Position numbers and translations under genes: made by a program | NCBI GenBank assembly: GCA_041389495.1 | Contig: JAWKRT010000008.1 | Location: 1-20,120 of the forward strand | Direction: 5' to 3' | Length of the DNA: 20,120 nucleotides | Source of the DNA: Myxococcota bacterium | GTDB taxonomy: Bacteria; Myxococcota_A; UBA9160; UBA4427 | Notes under the pieces: model-generated | What the model saw: the letters and a program-made list of their open reading frames with translations, nothing else | Told to the model about the DNA's origin: nothing | Database searches by the model: none | In this document: positions 13,247 to 20,120 of the stretch, in pieces | How positions within the stretch are numbered: position 1 is the first letter of the stretch | Layout of the letters: each line of letters opens with the position of its first letter

Positions 13247-14725
13247 TCAGATCGGGCAGCTCCCGCCGCCGCCGATCTCGTCCGCCGTGTCGGTCTGCTT
13301 CGCGGTGTGGTTCGTCACCGTCGTCGAGACGCTCTTGTTGCACAGGCCATTGCGGACGCGCTTCACGGAGTTGCCGTCCGCCGACGAGCTCGTCACCGCG
13401 CTCTCGACGGCGAGCCCCGCGCCGTTCGCGTCCTGCACCTTGTTGGCGTCGACCGTGTGGCCCGAGCCGCTCGACAGGTGGAGGCCGTTCTGGATCGCGC
13501 TCCGCACCTGGTTGCGCGTCAGCGTGTGGCCCGTGCCGCTGACGTCGATGCCGTCGCCGTGGCAGTCCGTTCCGCGGTTGCGCGCGATCGCGTGACCGCC
13601 CGCGCCGTTCACGTCGATGCACGCCGTGCTGCGGTCTCCGCCGACCGTCGTCGCCGCGTTCGACTGGAAGTCGACCGGCGCGCCGCCGTTCACCTGGAAG
13701 CCGAAGTCCTCGGTGCGCTCGACGCGGTTCTTGCGCACGACCATGCCGGCGGCGTTGCCCGTGACGGAGATGCCGCCGGTGTCGTCGGCGGCGTCCTTCA
13801 CGCGGTTGCTCTCGACGAGCGCGTTGCCGCAGCTCCCCGTGCACGTGACGTCGACGGCCCACCCGCCGCCGCCGAGGCTCTCCGCCGCGTTCTTCGCGAC
13901 GACCGGGTTCGCGCCGGCGACCGAGACCCCGCCGCCGGCGTTCGCGAGCCGGTTGCCCGAGACGAGCGCGTTGTCGCCCGCGACGGAGACGAGCTCCGCC
14001 GACGCGCCGTCGAGGCGGTTGCCGACGATCTCGACGTTGTTGCCGGCGACGAGGATCGCGTGGTCGTCCTGCGCCATCGACACCGTGTTCTTCTCGATGA
14101 TCGCGTCGTCGCCCACGACCTCGATGCAGGTCTCGTCGCAGTGCGAGATGCGGTTGCCGAGGAGCTGGAGGTCGTCGGCGCTGTTCGCCTGGATCGCGTT
14201 GTCGCCGCAGCCGCGCAGCGTGCTGCCCTGCACGATGCCGCCCTGTCCGTTGACGACGATGCAGTCGCCGTCGAGGCCGGTCAGCGTCACGCCGTCGATC
14301 AGGACGTTCGTGCCGTTCGCGACGATGCCGTCCGCGTCGCCGTTGCGGATCGTGAGGCCCGCGACGGTGACGCCGCTCGAGTCGATCGTGAGCGCGTCGC
14401 CGACGAGCGGGGCGTCCGCGTCGATCACGGCCGTGCGCGGGCCGATGATGACGAGGCCGTTCTTGCCGCTCGGGACGACCGCGTTCTCGTTGTAGAAGCC
14501 CTTCGCGATCGTCAGCGTGTCGCCGGCGCTCGCCGCGCCGATCCCGCCCTGGATGGTCGTCTGGCAGCCGGCCTTGCCCGGATCCACGCAGATGGTGGCG
14601 GCGCGCGCGCCGCCCGCGAGGCTCGCGACCGCGAGCGCCGCCGCGAGACCGAGGCCGCTGCGCAGCGCCCGCAGTCCGCCGCGCGACGCGCGGGCCGACG
14701 CAGAACCCGACGTGTGGTCCGTCAT
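13247..14725 (-). CDS. Secreted right-handed beta-helix (parallel beta-helix repeat) protein
   Basis: This is a 492-residue product. An Arg-rich N-terminus and hydrophobic stretch (GLGLAAALAVASLAGGARA) form a signal peptide, with cleavage expected near residue 42 before ATICVDPG. The rest is built of about twenty short beta-helix rungs, many with the pattern of hydrophobic strand, then N-x-V or N-R-(I/L/V), as in LLGNRISHC, IVGNRLDGA, VSGNRLANA, VESNRVKDA, VRKNRVERT and LTRNQVRSA. This is the coil pattern of NosD/pectate-lyase-like proteins that bind or cleave polysaccharides, or act as surface structures. Paired cysteines occur (CVDPGKAGC, SHCDETC, CTGSC). No catalytic Asp/Arg set is evident, so enzymatic activity is undecided. 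ATG 14725 follows GGGGGGAAGC. It lies 76 bases downstream of the HEAT lipoprotein gene on the same strand. Confidence 0.85.
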   Translation of the reverse strand: MTDHTSGSASARASRGGLRALRSGLGLAAALAVASLAGGARAATICVDPGKAGCQTTIQGGIGAASAGDTLTIAKGFYNENAVVPSGKNGLVIIGPRTAVIDADAPLVGDALTIDSSGVTVAGLTIRNGDADGIVANGTNVLIDGVTLTGLDGDCIVVNGQGGIVQGSTLRGCGDNAIQANSADDLQLLGNRISHCDETCIEVVGDDAIIEKNTVSMAQDDHAILVAGNNVEIVGNRLDGASAELVSVAGDNALVSGNRLANAGGGVSVAGANPVVAKNAAESLGGGGWAVDVTCTGSCGNALVESNRVKDAADDTGGISVTGNAAGMVVRKNRVERTEDFGFQVNGGAPVDFQSNAATTVGGDRSTACIDVNGAGGHAIARNRGTDCHGDGIDVSGTGHTLTRNQVRSAIQNGLHLSSGSGHTVDANKVQDANGAGLAVESAVTSSSADGNSVKRVRNGLCNKSVSTTVTNHTAKQTDTADEIGGGGSCPI

Positions 14726-14801
14726 GTGCTTCCCCCCTTGATCGACGTCGCGACCGACGTCGACGCCGAACAGTAGCCGCTCGCCCCGCGACGGGCGTCG
14801 G

Positions 14802-15827
14802 TCAGCGCGCGTCGGGCCGCGCGGCGAGCGCGTCGGCCGCGGCTCGGGCGATCTCCGGATCCGGGTCGTCGAGCTTGCGCGCGAGCGCGTCGGCGACGTG
14901 CGGGTCGTCCGACCAGGAGAGCGCGTCGATCGCCGCGAGGACGACGCGGTCGTCGGCGTCGTCGAGCGCGCGCACGAGCTCCCACGAGGCCGCGCCGAAC
15001 GCGAGCGCCGACGCGGCGGCGGCGCGCACGCGCGGGCTCGGGTCGCCGAGCGCGAGCGCGTGCAGCCGCTCGCGCATCGCGGGGTCGTCCGCGTCGAGGG
15101 CGAGCTCGACGGCGTCGAGGCGCGCGCCTTCGTCGTCGCTCTCGCTCGCCGCGAGCGCCTCGCGCGCGCGGCGGGCCGCGCGCTCCGCGCGCGCGGCGAG
15201 CGCGGCCGCCGTCTCGTCCGCGGTCGCGGGCGCGTAGCGGCGCGGGCCGGCGCGGCCGGCGTCGCCTGCGCCCGCGGTCTGCGCGCCGTCGCCCGCCGCT
15301 GCGCCGCCGGCCGCTCCGCCGGCGTCCGCGGCATCGCGGAGCGCGGCCGCACCGCCGACCTCGAGGCGCCGCACCCGGCTCGCGCCGTCGGCTCCGTCGC
15401 TCGCGTAGTCGAGCCGGTACGGGGTGGGCGCGAGGGCGCGCGCGAGCACCTCCTCGAGCGTCGCGTCGTCCATCGCGACGTCGATGCGCGGGTCGTCCTC
15501 GCTCCAGTCCTCGAGCTCGAAGTCGAGCCGCGTCGAGAGGGCCTGCAGCAGCTCGAAGCGGCTCGCGCCGCGCGCGGCGACGCGCAGCCTCCCGCCGCGG
15601 ACCTCGACGCGCACGGCGCCGCGCGCGAGTGCGCGGAGCGCGTCGTCGAGGTCGCCGGCGCGCGCCGCGGGCGGCGCGCTCGCGACCGGGGGCGTCGCGC
15701 TCGCCGCGTTCTCCGCGATGTCCGCGTTCGCCGCGCGGTGCGTCGGCGTCGCGGGCGGGTCGCCGCACGCCGCCGCGGCGGCGAGCGCCGCGGCGAACGC
15801 CGCGCGCGCCGCGCGCCTACTCGACAT
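14802..15827 (-). CDS. HEAT-repeat lipoprotein with STN-like N-terminal domain
   Basis: The 341-residue product begins with a lipoprotein signal (AFAALAAAAAC-like run, lipobox Cys21). Residues about 55-145 contain FELLQALSTRLDFELEDW followed by IDVAMDDATLEEVLARALAPTPYRL, which resembles the short STN fold found in secretins and TonB-dependent receptors; this match is by eye. An Ala/Gly-rich linker leads to a C-terminal run of HEAT-type helical pairs from about 230 (PRVRAAAASALAFGAASWELVRALDD, seen as PRVRAAAASALAF, then VVLAAIDALSWSDDPHVADAL, then PEIARAAADALAARPDA). Such repeats usually bind protein partners. The ATG at 15827 lies inside the end of the MFS-phosphodiesterase gene (11-base overlap), which implies translational coupling and a shared process in the cell envelope. 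The specific function is unknown. Confidence 0.78.
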   Translation of the reverse strand: MSSRRAARAAFAAALAAAAACGDPPATPTHRAANADIAENAASATPPVASAPPAARAGDLDDALRALARGAVRVEVRGGRLRVAARGASRFELLQALSTRLDFELEDWSEDDPRIDVAMDDATLEEVLARALAPTPYRLDYASDGADGASRVRRLEVGGAAALRDAADAGGAAGGAAAGDGAQTAGAGDAGRAGPRRYAPATADETAAALAARAERAARRAREALAASESDDEGARLDAVELALDADDPAMRERLHALALGDPSPRVRAAAASALAFGAASWELVRALDDADDRVVLAAIDALSWSDDPHVADALARKLDDPDPEIARAAADALAARPDAR

Positions 15828-18507
15828 AGCCGAGCGTGCGCAGCTTCTCGAGGATGTCGGCGTCCGCGTCCGAGGCGGGCGCGGCGACGCGCTCGACGGG
15901 AACGTCCGCGTGGCTCGCGACGCGCGCCGGCGGCGGCGTCGCGACGAAGGGCGCGGGCGCGCCCGCGAGATCGTCGGCGAGCGGGAGCCCGAGCCACGCG
16001 AGCAGCGTCGGCGCGACGTCGGCGTGCGCGATGCGCGGCGATGCGACGCCCGCCGCGACGCCGCGCCCGCGCACGTACAGGATGCCGTCGCGCGCGGCCT
16101 CGCTCTCGTGCACGCCCGGCATCGTGTTCGGGTTGCGGCTCGCCTCGAAGCCGTGGTCCGACAGCACGACGACGAGGTCGTCGGGCCCGAACGACGCGAG
16201 CAGCCGACCGAGCAGCGCGTCGCTGAAGCGATAGTAGTCGTGCAGTGCGCGGCGGTGGCGCGCGCGCAGCGCGGGCGGGTGGACGCGCAGCCCGGGCGGC
16301 GGCGCGTCCGGCACCTCGATGCCCTGCCAGAGCAGGTGCGACACGCGGTCGATGCCGGGCAGGTAGACGAGCAGCAGGTCGGGGCGCTCGCGCGCGTCGA
16401 CCTCGAGTGCGATGCGCACCGCGAGCTCGTCGTCGCGGTAGACGCCGCGCAGGAAGTCGAACACGGGATGGCCCTGCCACGCGGGCCCGAGGAAGGGATT
16501 GGGGACGTCGGTGAGGGGCGCGCCGCCGCCCGGCGCGTCGCCGTCGGCGCCGCCGGCGCGCAGCGCCTCGACCTCGGCCGCGAAGCCCGGCGGCGACGCG
16601 TAGGCGATGCCGACCTCCGGCGCGCCGACGTCGCCGCGCGCGCCCTCCGTGCCGAAGCGCTGCACGGCGATCTCCTTCGCCATCGGCAGGCGGCTCGCCG
16701 TCATCCCGGGGATGGCGTGGTCGCTGACCATGACGCCGTTCACGACGTCGGGCGGCTGCGTGATGAGCCAGTTCACGACGCCCACGCGGAGCCCGGCCGC
16801 GCTCGCGATGTTCCACACGGCGGGCACTTTGCGGTCGAGGTTCGAGTAGAGCCTGAGCTCGCCGTCGGGCGTGCGGCGCACCCAGTCGAGGATGCCGTGC
16901 ACCTCCGGCTCGACGCCCGTCGCGACCGTCGTCCAGATGCGCGGCGACAGGACGGGGAGCCCCGCGCGGATCGGGCCGTGCGCGCCGTCGCGCGCGATCC
17001 CTGCGAGGTGCGGGAGCTCGCCGGCCGCGACGAGCGGCGCGATCACCTTCTCGGTCGCGCCGTCGAGGCCCACGACGAGCACGCGTCCGCGCGCGCCGGC
17101 GGACGGCGCTCGCCGTTCGGCGTCGTCCGCGCCGCAGCCCGCGACGACGGCGGACGCGATCGCGACGAGCGCGGCGATCGCGACGGCGGAAGCCGCGCGC
17201 CGGCCCGTCGCGCCGCCGCGCGGGTGCGCGCGATCCCAGGCCCAGATGGCGCCGAACACCGCGACCAGCACGGCCGGGAAGGCGGCGAGCGTGCGGAACG
17301 ACGTCTGCGCGGCGCGGCGCAGCACGTCTGCGCGCTCGTCCGCCGCGAGCGCCGCGAACGCGGCCTCGCCGCCCGCCAGGGCATGGCGCGCATCGTCGAA
17401 GACACGGCCCAGCATGGGCAGCACGAACGCGATCGAGAGCGCGCCGGCGAAGCCCATCATGCCGATGAAGAGCTCGCCGCCGCGCGGATAGCGCTCGGCG
17501 ACGTTGGCGAGCATCGTCGGCCACAGGAAGCAGACGCCGAGCCCCCAGACCGTGGCCGCGGCGAGCCCTTCGAGCGGCGACGTCGCGAGCGGGAGCAGCA
17601 GGAGGCCGACCGTCGCGACCGCGACCGACGCCCACAGCATGCCGATCGGCGCGATGCGGTGTGCGATCGGCCCGGCGAAGTGGCGCAGCACGAACATCAT
17701 CCCGCTCACGTACACGAGCAGCCAGATGCCGCGCATGCCGACCGTGCGCGTGAGCGTCAGGTCGATCCACTGCCCGGGCGCGAGCTCGGCGGCCGCCGTC
17801 AGGAACATGCACGCGAGCCAGACGGCGAAGAGCGGGTGGCGGCGCAGCTCGCCGAACATCTCGCCCCAGCGCACGCCCGCCGCCGCGCGCTCGGTCGCCG
17901 GGAAGCGCACACCCGCGCACAGCGCGCACGCGACGAGCGCCGGCGGCACGACGAGCGCGAGCTGCCCCTGCCAGCCGACGCCGAGCGCCGCGAGCGCCGG
18001 CGCACTCGCGCCGCCGACGACGATGCCCGCCGGCCACCACGCGTGCAGCACGTTCAGGCGGCTCACCTTGTCGTGCGGGTAGAGCGCCGTCGTGAGCGGG
18101 TTGACGGTCGCCTCCATGAAGCCCCAGCCGAGCCCGCACAGGCCGAAGCCCACGCGCAGCGCGCGATACGTGCTCCAGCCCTCGCCGAGTGCGGGAGCGG
18201 CGACCGCGACGAGCGTGCCGAGCGCGAAGAACGCGCCCGCGAGCACGACGCCGCGCCCCATGCCGATGCGCTCGAGGAACGTGCTCGCGAGCAGCAGCGC
18301 GAACGCGAAGCTCCAGAACGCGGTGCCGCCGAGGGCGCCGGCGAGCTCGCTCGCGCGCGCGGCGTCGAGCGCCGTGAGGACGTCGGCCTCGACGGCGCCG
18401 AGCACCGCGCCGCGCAGCGCGAAGCTGAGCCCGGCCGTGAAGAGGACGAGCGCGCTCGTGACGAAGATCCGTCGAGCGGGAAGGGCGGCGTCGGGCGCGG
18501 ACGACAC
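15817..18507 (-). CDS. Fusion of MFS permease and periplasmic alkaline-phosphatase-superfamily phosphodiesterase
   Basis: This 896-residue product has two parts. Residues about 12-425 form a 12-segment MFS permease resembling the sugar/FucP-like branch (FGLCGLGWGFMEATVNPLTTALYP, read as GWGFMEATVNPLTT). Residues 438-457 form a thirteenth hydrophobic segment ending VVAGC with Cys458, which looks like a lipobox. Residues about 474-895 are a type I phosphodiesterase/nucleotide-pyrophosphatase-like domain: metal Asp482 (VVGLDGA), probable nucleophile Ser521 (LSPRIWTTVATG), D720 and H724 (PGIDRVSHLLW), D784/H785 (LSDHGFE) and H800. The typical C-terminus LRTLGYVE is present. The odd-numbered segment would place the hydrolase in the periplasm. 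The start is GTG 18507 without an obvious ribosome site; no internal start near the junction is supported. Transported and cleaved substrates are unknown; coupling of hydrolysis to uptake is a hypothesis. Confidence 0.88.
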   Translation of the reverse strand: MSSAPDAALPARRIFVTSALVLFTAGLSFALRGAVLGAVEADVLTALDAARASELAGALGGTAFWSFAFALLLASTFLERIGMGRGVVLAGAFFALGTLVAVAAPALGEGWSTYRALRVGFGLCGLGWGFMEATVNPLTTALYPHDKVSRLNVLHAWWPAGIVVGGASAPALAALGVGWQGQLALVVPPALVACALCAGVRFPATERAAAGVRWGEMFGELRRHPLFAVWLACMFLTAAAELAPGQWIDLTLTRTVGMRGIWLLVYVSGMMFVLRHFAGPIAHRIAPIGMLWASVAVATVGLLLLPLATSPLEGLAAATVWGLGVCFLWPTMLANVAERYPRGGELFIGMMGFAGALSIAFVLPMLGRVFDDARHALAGGEAAFAALAADERADVLRRAAQTSFRTLAAFPAVLVAVFGAIWAWDRAHPRGGATGRRAASAVAIAALVAIASAVVAGCGADDAERRAPSAGARGRVLVVGLDGATEKVIAPLVAAGELPHLAGIARDGAHGPIRAGLPVLSPRIWTTVATGVEPEVHGILDWVRRTPDGELRLYSNLDRKVPAVWNIASAAGLRVGVVNWLITQPPDVVNGVMVSDHAIPGMTASRLPMAKEIAVQRFGTEGARGDVGAPEVGIAYASPPGFAAEVEALRAGGADGDAPGGGAPLTDVPNPFLGPAWQGHPVFDFLRGVYRDDELAVRIALEVDARERPDLLLVYLPGIDRVSHLLWQGIEVPDAPPPGLRVHPPALRARHRRALHDYYRFSDALLGRLLASFGPDDLVVVLSDHGFEASRNPNTMPGVHESEAARDGILYVRGRGVAAGVASPRIAHADVAPTLLAWLGLPLADDLAGAPAPFVATPPPARVASHADVPVERVAAPASDADADILEKLRTLGYVE

Positions 18508-18593
18508 GCGCGCAGCGTAGCCGGCGCGTCCGCGCGGCGCGCGCGTGCGGTAGCTTCCGCCGCCCGGCCGGAACGAGGCGAGCAGGGGGATTC
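18508..18593. promoter_or_regulatory. Divergent promoter region between MFS-phosphodiesterase and patatin genes
   Basis: This 86-base gap separates two diverging starts and must hold promoters for both. It contains the AGGGGG ribosome site of the patatin gene at 18584-18589. I see no convincing -35/-10 elements or dyad symmetry. Confidence 0.3.
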
Positions 18594-19571
18594 GTGAGAC
18601 GCGCGCTCGTGCTCGGCGGCGGCGGCCCGATCGGCATCGCCTGGGAGACGGGCCTCGTCGGGGGCCTGCGGTCGGAAGGCGTCGACCTGTGCCGCGCCGA
18701 CGTCGTCGTCGGGACCTCCGCGGGGAGCGTCGTCGGCGCGCGCGTCGCAGCCGGGCACGATCTCGCCGCCGATCCGCTCGGCGGCGGGCGCCTCGGCATG
18801 CCGCGCCCGACGGGCGGCTTCGACCGCGACCGCATGCGCGAGATCTTCGCGATCTGGAACGAGGCGACGTCGCCCGAGGCGATGGACGGCGCGCGTCGCC
18901 GTCGCATCGGCGCGCTCGCGCGCGACGCGCGCACGGCGCCGCTCGACGCGTGGATCGCGGCGAGCGGTGGCGCGACGGGCGTCGCCGACTGGCCCGCGCG
19001 CGCGCTCGTGCTCGCCGCGATCGACACCGAGAGCGGCGAGCGCTGCGCGCTCGACGCCGCGAGCGGCGCGCCGCTCGCGCGCGCGGTCGCCGCGTCGTGC
19101 GCCGTGCCCGGGATGTTCCCGGTGGTGCCGATCGGCGCGCGCGCGTTCATGGACGGCGGCGTCGGCTCGGCGACGAACGCCGACCTCGTGCTCGCGCACG
19201 CGCCGGACGCGGTGCTCGTCGTCGCGCCGATGTGCGATCGCACCGTGCCGGCCGGCACGTGCGCCGAGCGCTGCGTCGAGCGCGAGGCGCGCGCGCTCGA
19301 GGCCGCGGGCGCGCGCGTCGCCGTCGTCCTGCCCGACGAGGACGACGCGCGCGCGGTCGGGCCCGACCTGCTACAACCCATGCGCGTCCGCCGTGCGCTC
19401 GCGCGCGGCGTCGCGCGCGGCCGCGCGCGCCCCGCGGGCGGCCGGGCGGCCGCCCGGGCGCACCTTGCCCTTCCTCACGGCGCGTCTCCGCCGTCGGCCA
19501 CGGCCGCTCCCGGCGCGGCGCCCGCGAGCGCGAGCACCTCGCGGCGGAAGACCTCGCCGCGATGCGCGTAG
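18594..19571 (+). CDS. Patatin-like phospholipase
   Basis: The first ~285 residues are a bacterial patatin-like lipid acyl hydrolase. They contain the oxyanion loop GGGGPIG (8-14), the nucleophile elbow GTSAGS with Ser42, and the catalytic Asp187 in FMDGGV, giving the Ser-Asp dyad. No signal peptide is present, so it is probably cytoplasmic or peripheral to the inner membrane. The substrate is expected to be a phospholipid or other acyl ester. GTG 18594 follows AGGGGG. The family fold should end soon after PDEDDARAVGPDLLQPMRVRRAL; the frame then runs on as Arg/Ala-rich, non-family-like sequence to a TAG at 19569-19571, 97 bases into the end of murD on the other strand. The true end may be earlier through a frameshift, or the tail may be a recent read-through extension. 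Catalytic core assignment is confident; the C-terminus is not. Confidence 0.85.
   Translation: MRRALVLGGGGPIGIAWETGLVGGLRSEGVDLCRADVVVGTSAGSVVGARVAAGHDLAADPLGGGRLGMPRPTGGFDRDRMREIFAIWNEATSPEAMDGARRRRIGALARDARTAPLDAWIAASGGATGVADWPARALVLAAIDTESGERCALDAASGAPLARAVAASCAVPGMFPVVPIGARAFMDGGVGSATNADLVLAHAPDAVLVVAPMCDRTVPAGTCAERCVEREARALEAAGARVAVVLPDEDDARAVGPDLLQPMRVRRALARGVARGRARPAGGRAAARAHLALPHGASPPSATAAPGAAPASASTSRRKTSPRCA
19435..19456 (-). terminator. 9-bp hairpin just past the murD stop
   Basis: CGGGCGGCC (19435-19443) pairs with GGCCGCCCG (19448-19456) around GGGC, beginning 18 bases beyond the murD stop on the minus strand. It falls inside the reading frame of the patatin gene. It could end murD transcription; there is no T-tract. 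Confidence 0.45.
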
Positions 19572-20120
19572 CTCGTGAACTGGTCGAAGCTCGCGCACGC
19601 CGGCGCGAGCAGGACGGTGTCGCCTTCGCGCGCGAGCTCGGCGGCGCGCGCGACGGCGCGCGCGAGCGTGCCGCACGCTTCGCTCGGGATCGCGCCGCCC
19701 ATCGCGGCTTCGAGCGCGCCCGCGGACTCCCCGATCCACAGCGCCGCCCGCACGCGGGGCGCCGCGACCTCGGCGAGCGGCGCGAAGTCGAGGCCCTTGT
19801 CGCGCCCGCCGGCGATCCACACGACGCGCCCTTCGCAGCCCTCGAGCGAGCGCTCCGCCGCGCCCGGGTTCGTGGCCTTCGAGTCGTCGACGAAGCGCAC
19901 GCCGCGCACGACCGCGACGAGCTCGCTGCGGTGCGGGAGCCCGCGGAACGTCGCGAACGCGCGGCTCGCGCGCGCGGGCTCGACGCCGAGCGCGACCGCC
20001 GCGCAGAGGGCCATCGCCGCGTTGTCGCGGTTGTGGCGGCCCTCGAGCGCGAGCGGCGAGAGGTCGACGCGCGCGCGCACGCCGCGCGCCGGGTCGACGA
20101 GGACGACCGAGTCGCCGTCG
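19475..20120 (-). CDS. murD: UDP-N-acetylmuramoylalanine-D-glutamate ligase, C-terminal part (cut by right edge)
   Basis: The frame is open to the right edge and ends with TGA at 19475, leaving about 215 C-terminal residues. They cover the end of the central Mur-ligase domain (LEGRHNRDNAAMALCAAVAL) and the whole C-terminal domain, with FRGLPHRSELVAVV, the substrate-binding VDDSKATNPGA, VWIAGGRDKGLDF, and the MurD-specific LLAPACASFDQFTSYAHRG near the end. MurD adds D-glutamate to UDP-MurNAc-L-Ala in the cytoplasm during peptidoglycan synthesis. The SKATN and PACASFDQF motifs distinguish it from MurC, MurE and MurF. It is normally inside a dcw cluster; the upstream genes would lie beyond the window. 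Here its 3' neighbour is a convergent patatin gene, so murD is last in its operon, at least on this side, where murG or ftsW often follows. Confidence 0.95.
   Translation of the reverse strand, partial: DGDSVVLVDPARGVRARVDLSPLALEGRHNRDNAAMALCAAVALGVEPARASRAFATFRGLPHRSELVAVVRGVRFVDDSKATNPGAAERSLEGCEGRVVWIAGGRDKGLDFAPLAEVAAPRVRAALWIGESAGALEAAMGGAIPSEACGTLARAVARAAELAREGDTVLLAPACASFDQFTSYAHRGEVFRREVLALAGAAPGAAVADGGDAP

Noticed and set aside
10911..13595. Long plus-strand frame opposite the globin sensor and TPR genes
   Set aside because: It spans two unrelated minus-strand genes and has the composition of a shadow frame. Neither strand position nor content suggests a real product.
14726..14801. 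Repeated CGACGTCG palindrome in the gap between the HEAT and beta-helix genes
   Set aside because: Two copies of an 8-bp CG-rich palindrome about 12 bases apart could fold, but such words (GAC/GTC codons) are abundant throughout the window, so no regulatory call is justified.
17190..17260. Possible split of the MFS-phosphodiesterase into two genes with a lipoprotein start at the junction
   Set aside because: The in-frame GTG near the end of the twelfth segment has no ribosome site and would begin inside a membrane span. No ATG lies near the junction, so one polypeptide is the simpler reading.
15424..18597. Very long open frame on the plus strand opposite the MFS-phosphodiesterase gene
   Set aside because: Its translation is an Arg/Ala/Glu-rich low-complexity string with no domain pattern, while the minus strand carries complete conserved motifs. 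Long antisense frames are expected where stop codons are rare.
1..20120. CRISPR array, prophage, insertion sequence, tRNA or rRNA
   Set aside because: No spaced direct repeats, transposase or phage-like proteins, terminal inverted repeats or conserved RNA segments were found anywhere in the window.

Overview
The window is a stretch of very GC-rich bacterial chromosome. Nearly every codon ends in G or C, and long spurious open frames run opposite the real genes. OxyR-type regulation, several lipoproteins with clear lipoboxes, a globin-coupled chemotaxis-type transducer and a secreted protein with a sorting-type C-terminal tail suggest a Gram-negative bacterium. A member of the Myxococcota or a related former deltaproteobacterial lineage is my best guess, but the sequence contains no rRNA or other phylogenetic marker that would settle it. 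I see no tRNA, rRNA, CRISPR array, insertion sequence or phage gene. Eighteen protein genes are supported; the first and last are cut by the window edges.

Layout, left to right. (1) 1-342: C-terminal end of a sulfatase (+). (2) 367-1892 (-): a two-gene unit of a Zn-ribbon/OB-fold DUF35 protein and a thiolase-fold protein without the usual cysteine, matching the pattern of Ltp2-type aldolase pairs that act on CoA-linked side chains. (3) 2090-3298 (+): a DUF2961/GH172-type glycoside hydrolase, ended by a perfect 17-bp hairpin shared with the convergent neighbour. (4) 3363-5842 (-): a lipoprotein cytochrome c fused to a PQQ-type sugar dehydrogenase, followed by a secreted protein with a membrane-anchor tail. 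(5) 6033-9314 (-): oxyR, an ETHE1/Blh-like metallo-beta-lactamase-fold protein (candidate persulfide dioxygenase), a rhodanese and a TauE/SafE-like exporter, packed head to tail; dps (+) diverges from oxyR across a short AT-rich region with a perfect inverted repeat. (6) 9889-11199 (-): a soluble globin-coupled sensor with a chemotaxis-type signalling domain. (7) 11397-13127 (-): a TPR lipoprotein. (8) 13247-18507 (-): an MFS permease fused through a thirteenth membrane segment to an alkaline-phosphatase-superfamily hydrolase, a translationally coupled HEAT-repeat lipoprotein, and a secreted right-handed beta-helix protein. (9) 18594-19571 (+): a patatin-like phospholipase, overlapping tail to tail with murD (19475 to the right edge, -).

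How the genes may work together. The most coherent system is region 5. An OxyR that keeps both redox cysteines heads a run of genes able to oxidise persulfides, move sulfane sulfur and export sulfite-like anions, while the iron-sequestering Dps faces it across a candidate operator. This reads as a combined peroxide and reactive-sulfur defence module. The second noteworthy object is the MFS-phosphodiesterase fusion in region 8. Its extra membrane segment would place the hydrolase in the periplasm, and it is coupled to a HEAT-repeat lipoprotein that would lie in the same compartment. Functions are inferred from motifs read by eye; no database search was possible.
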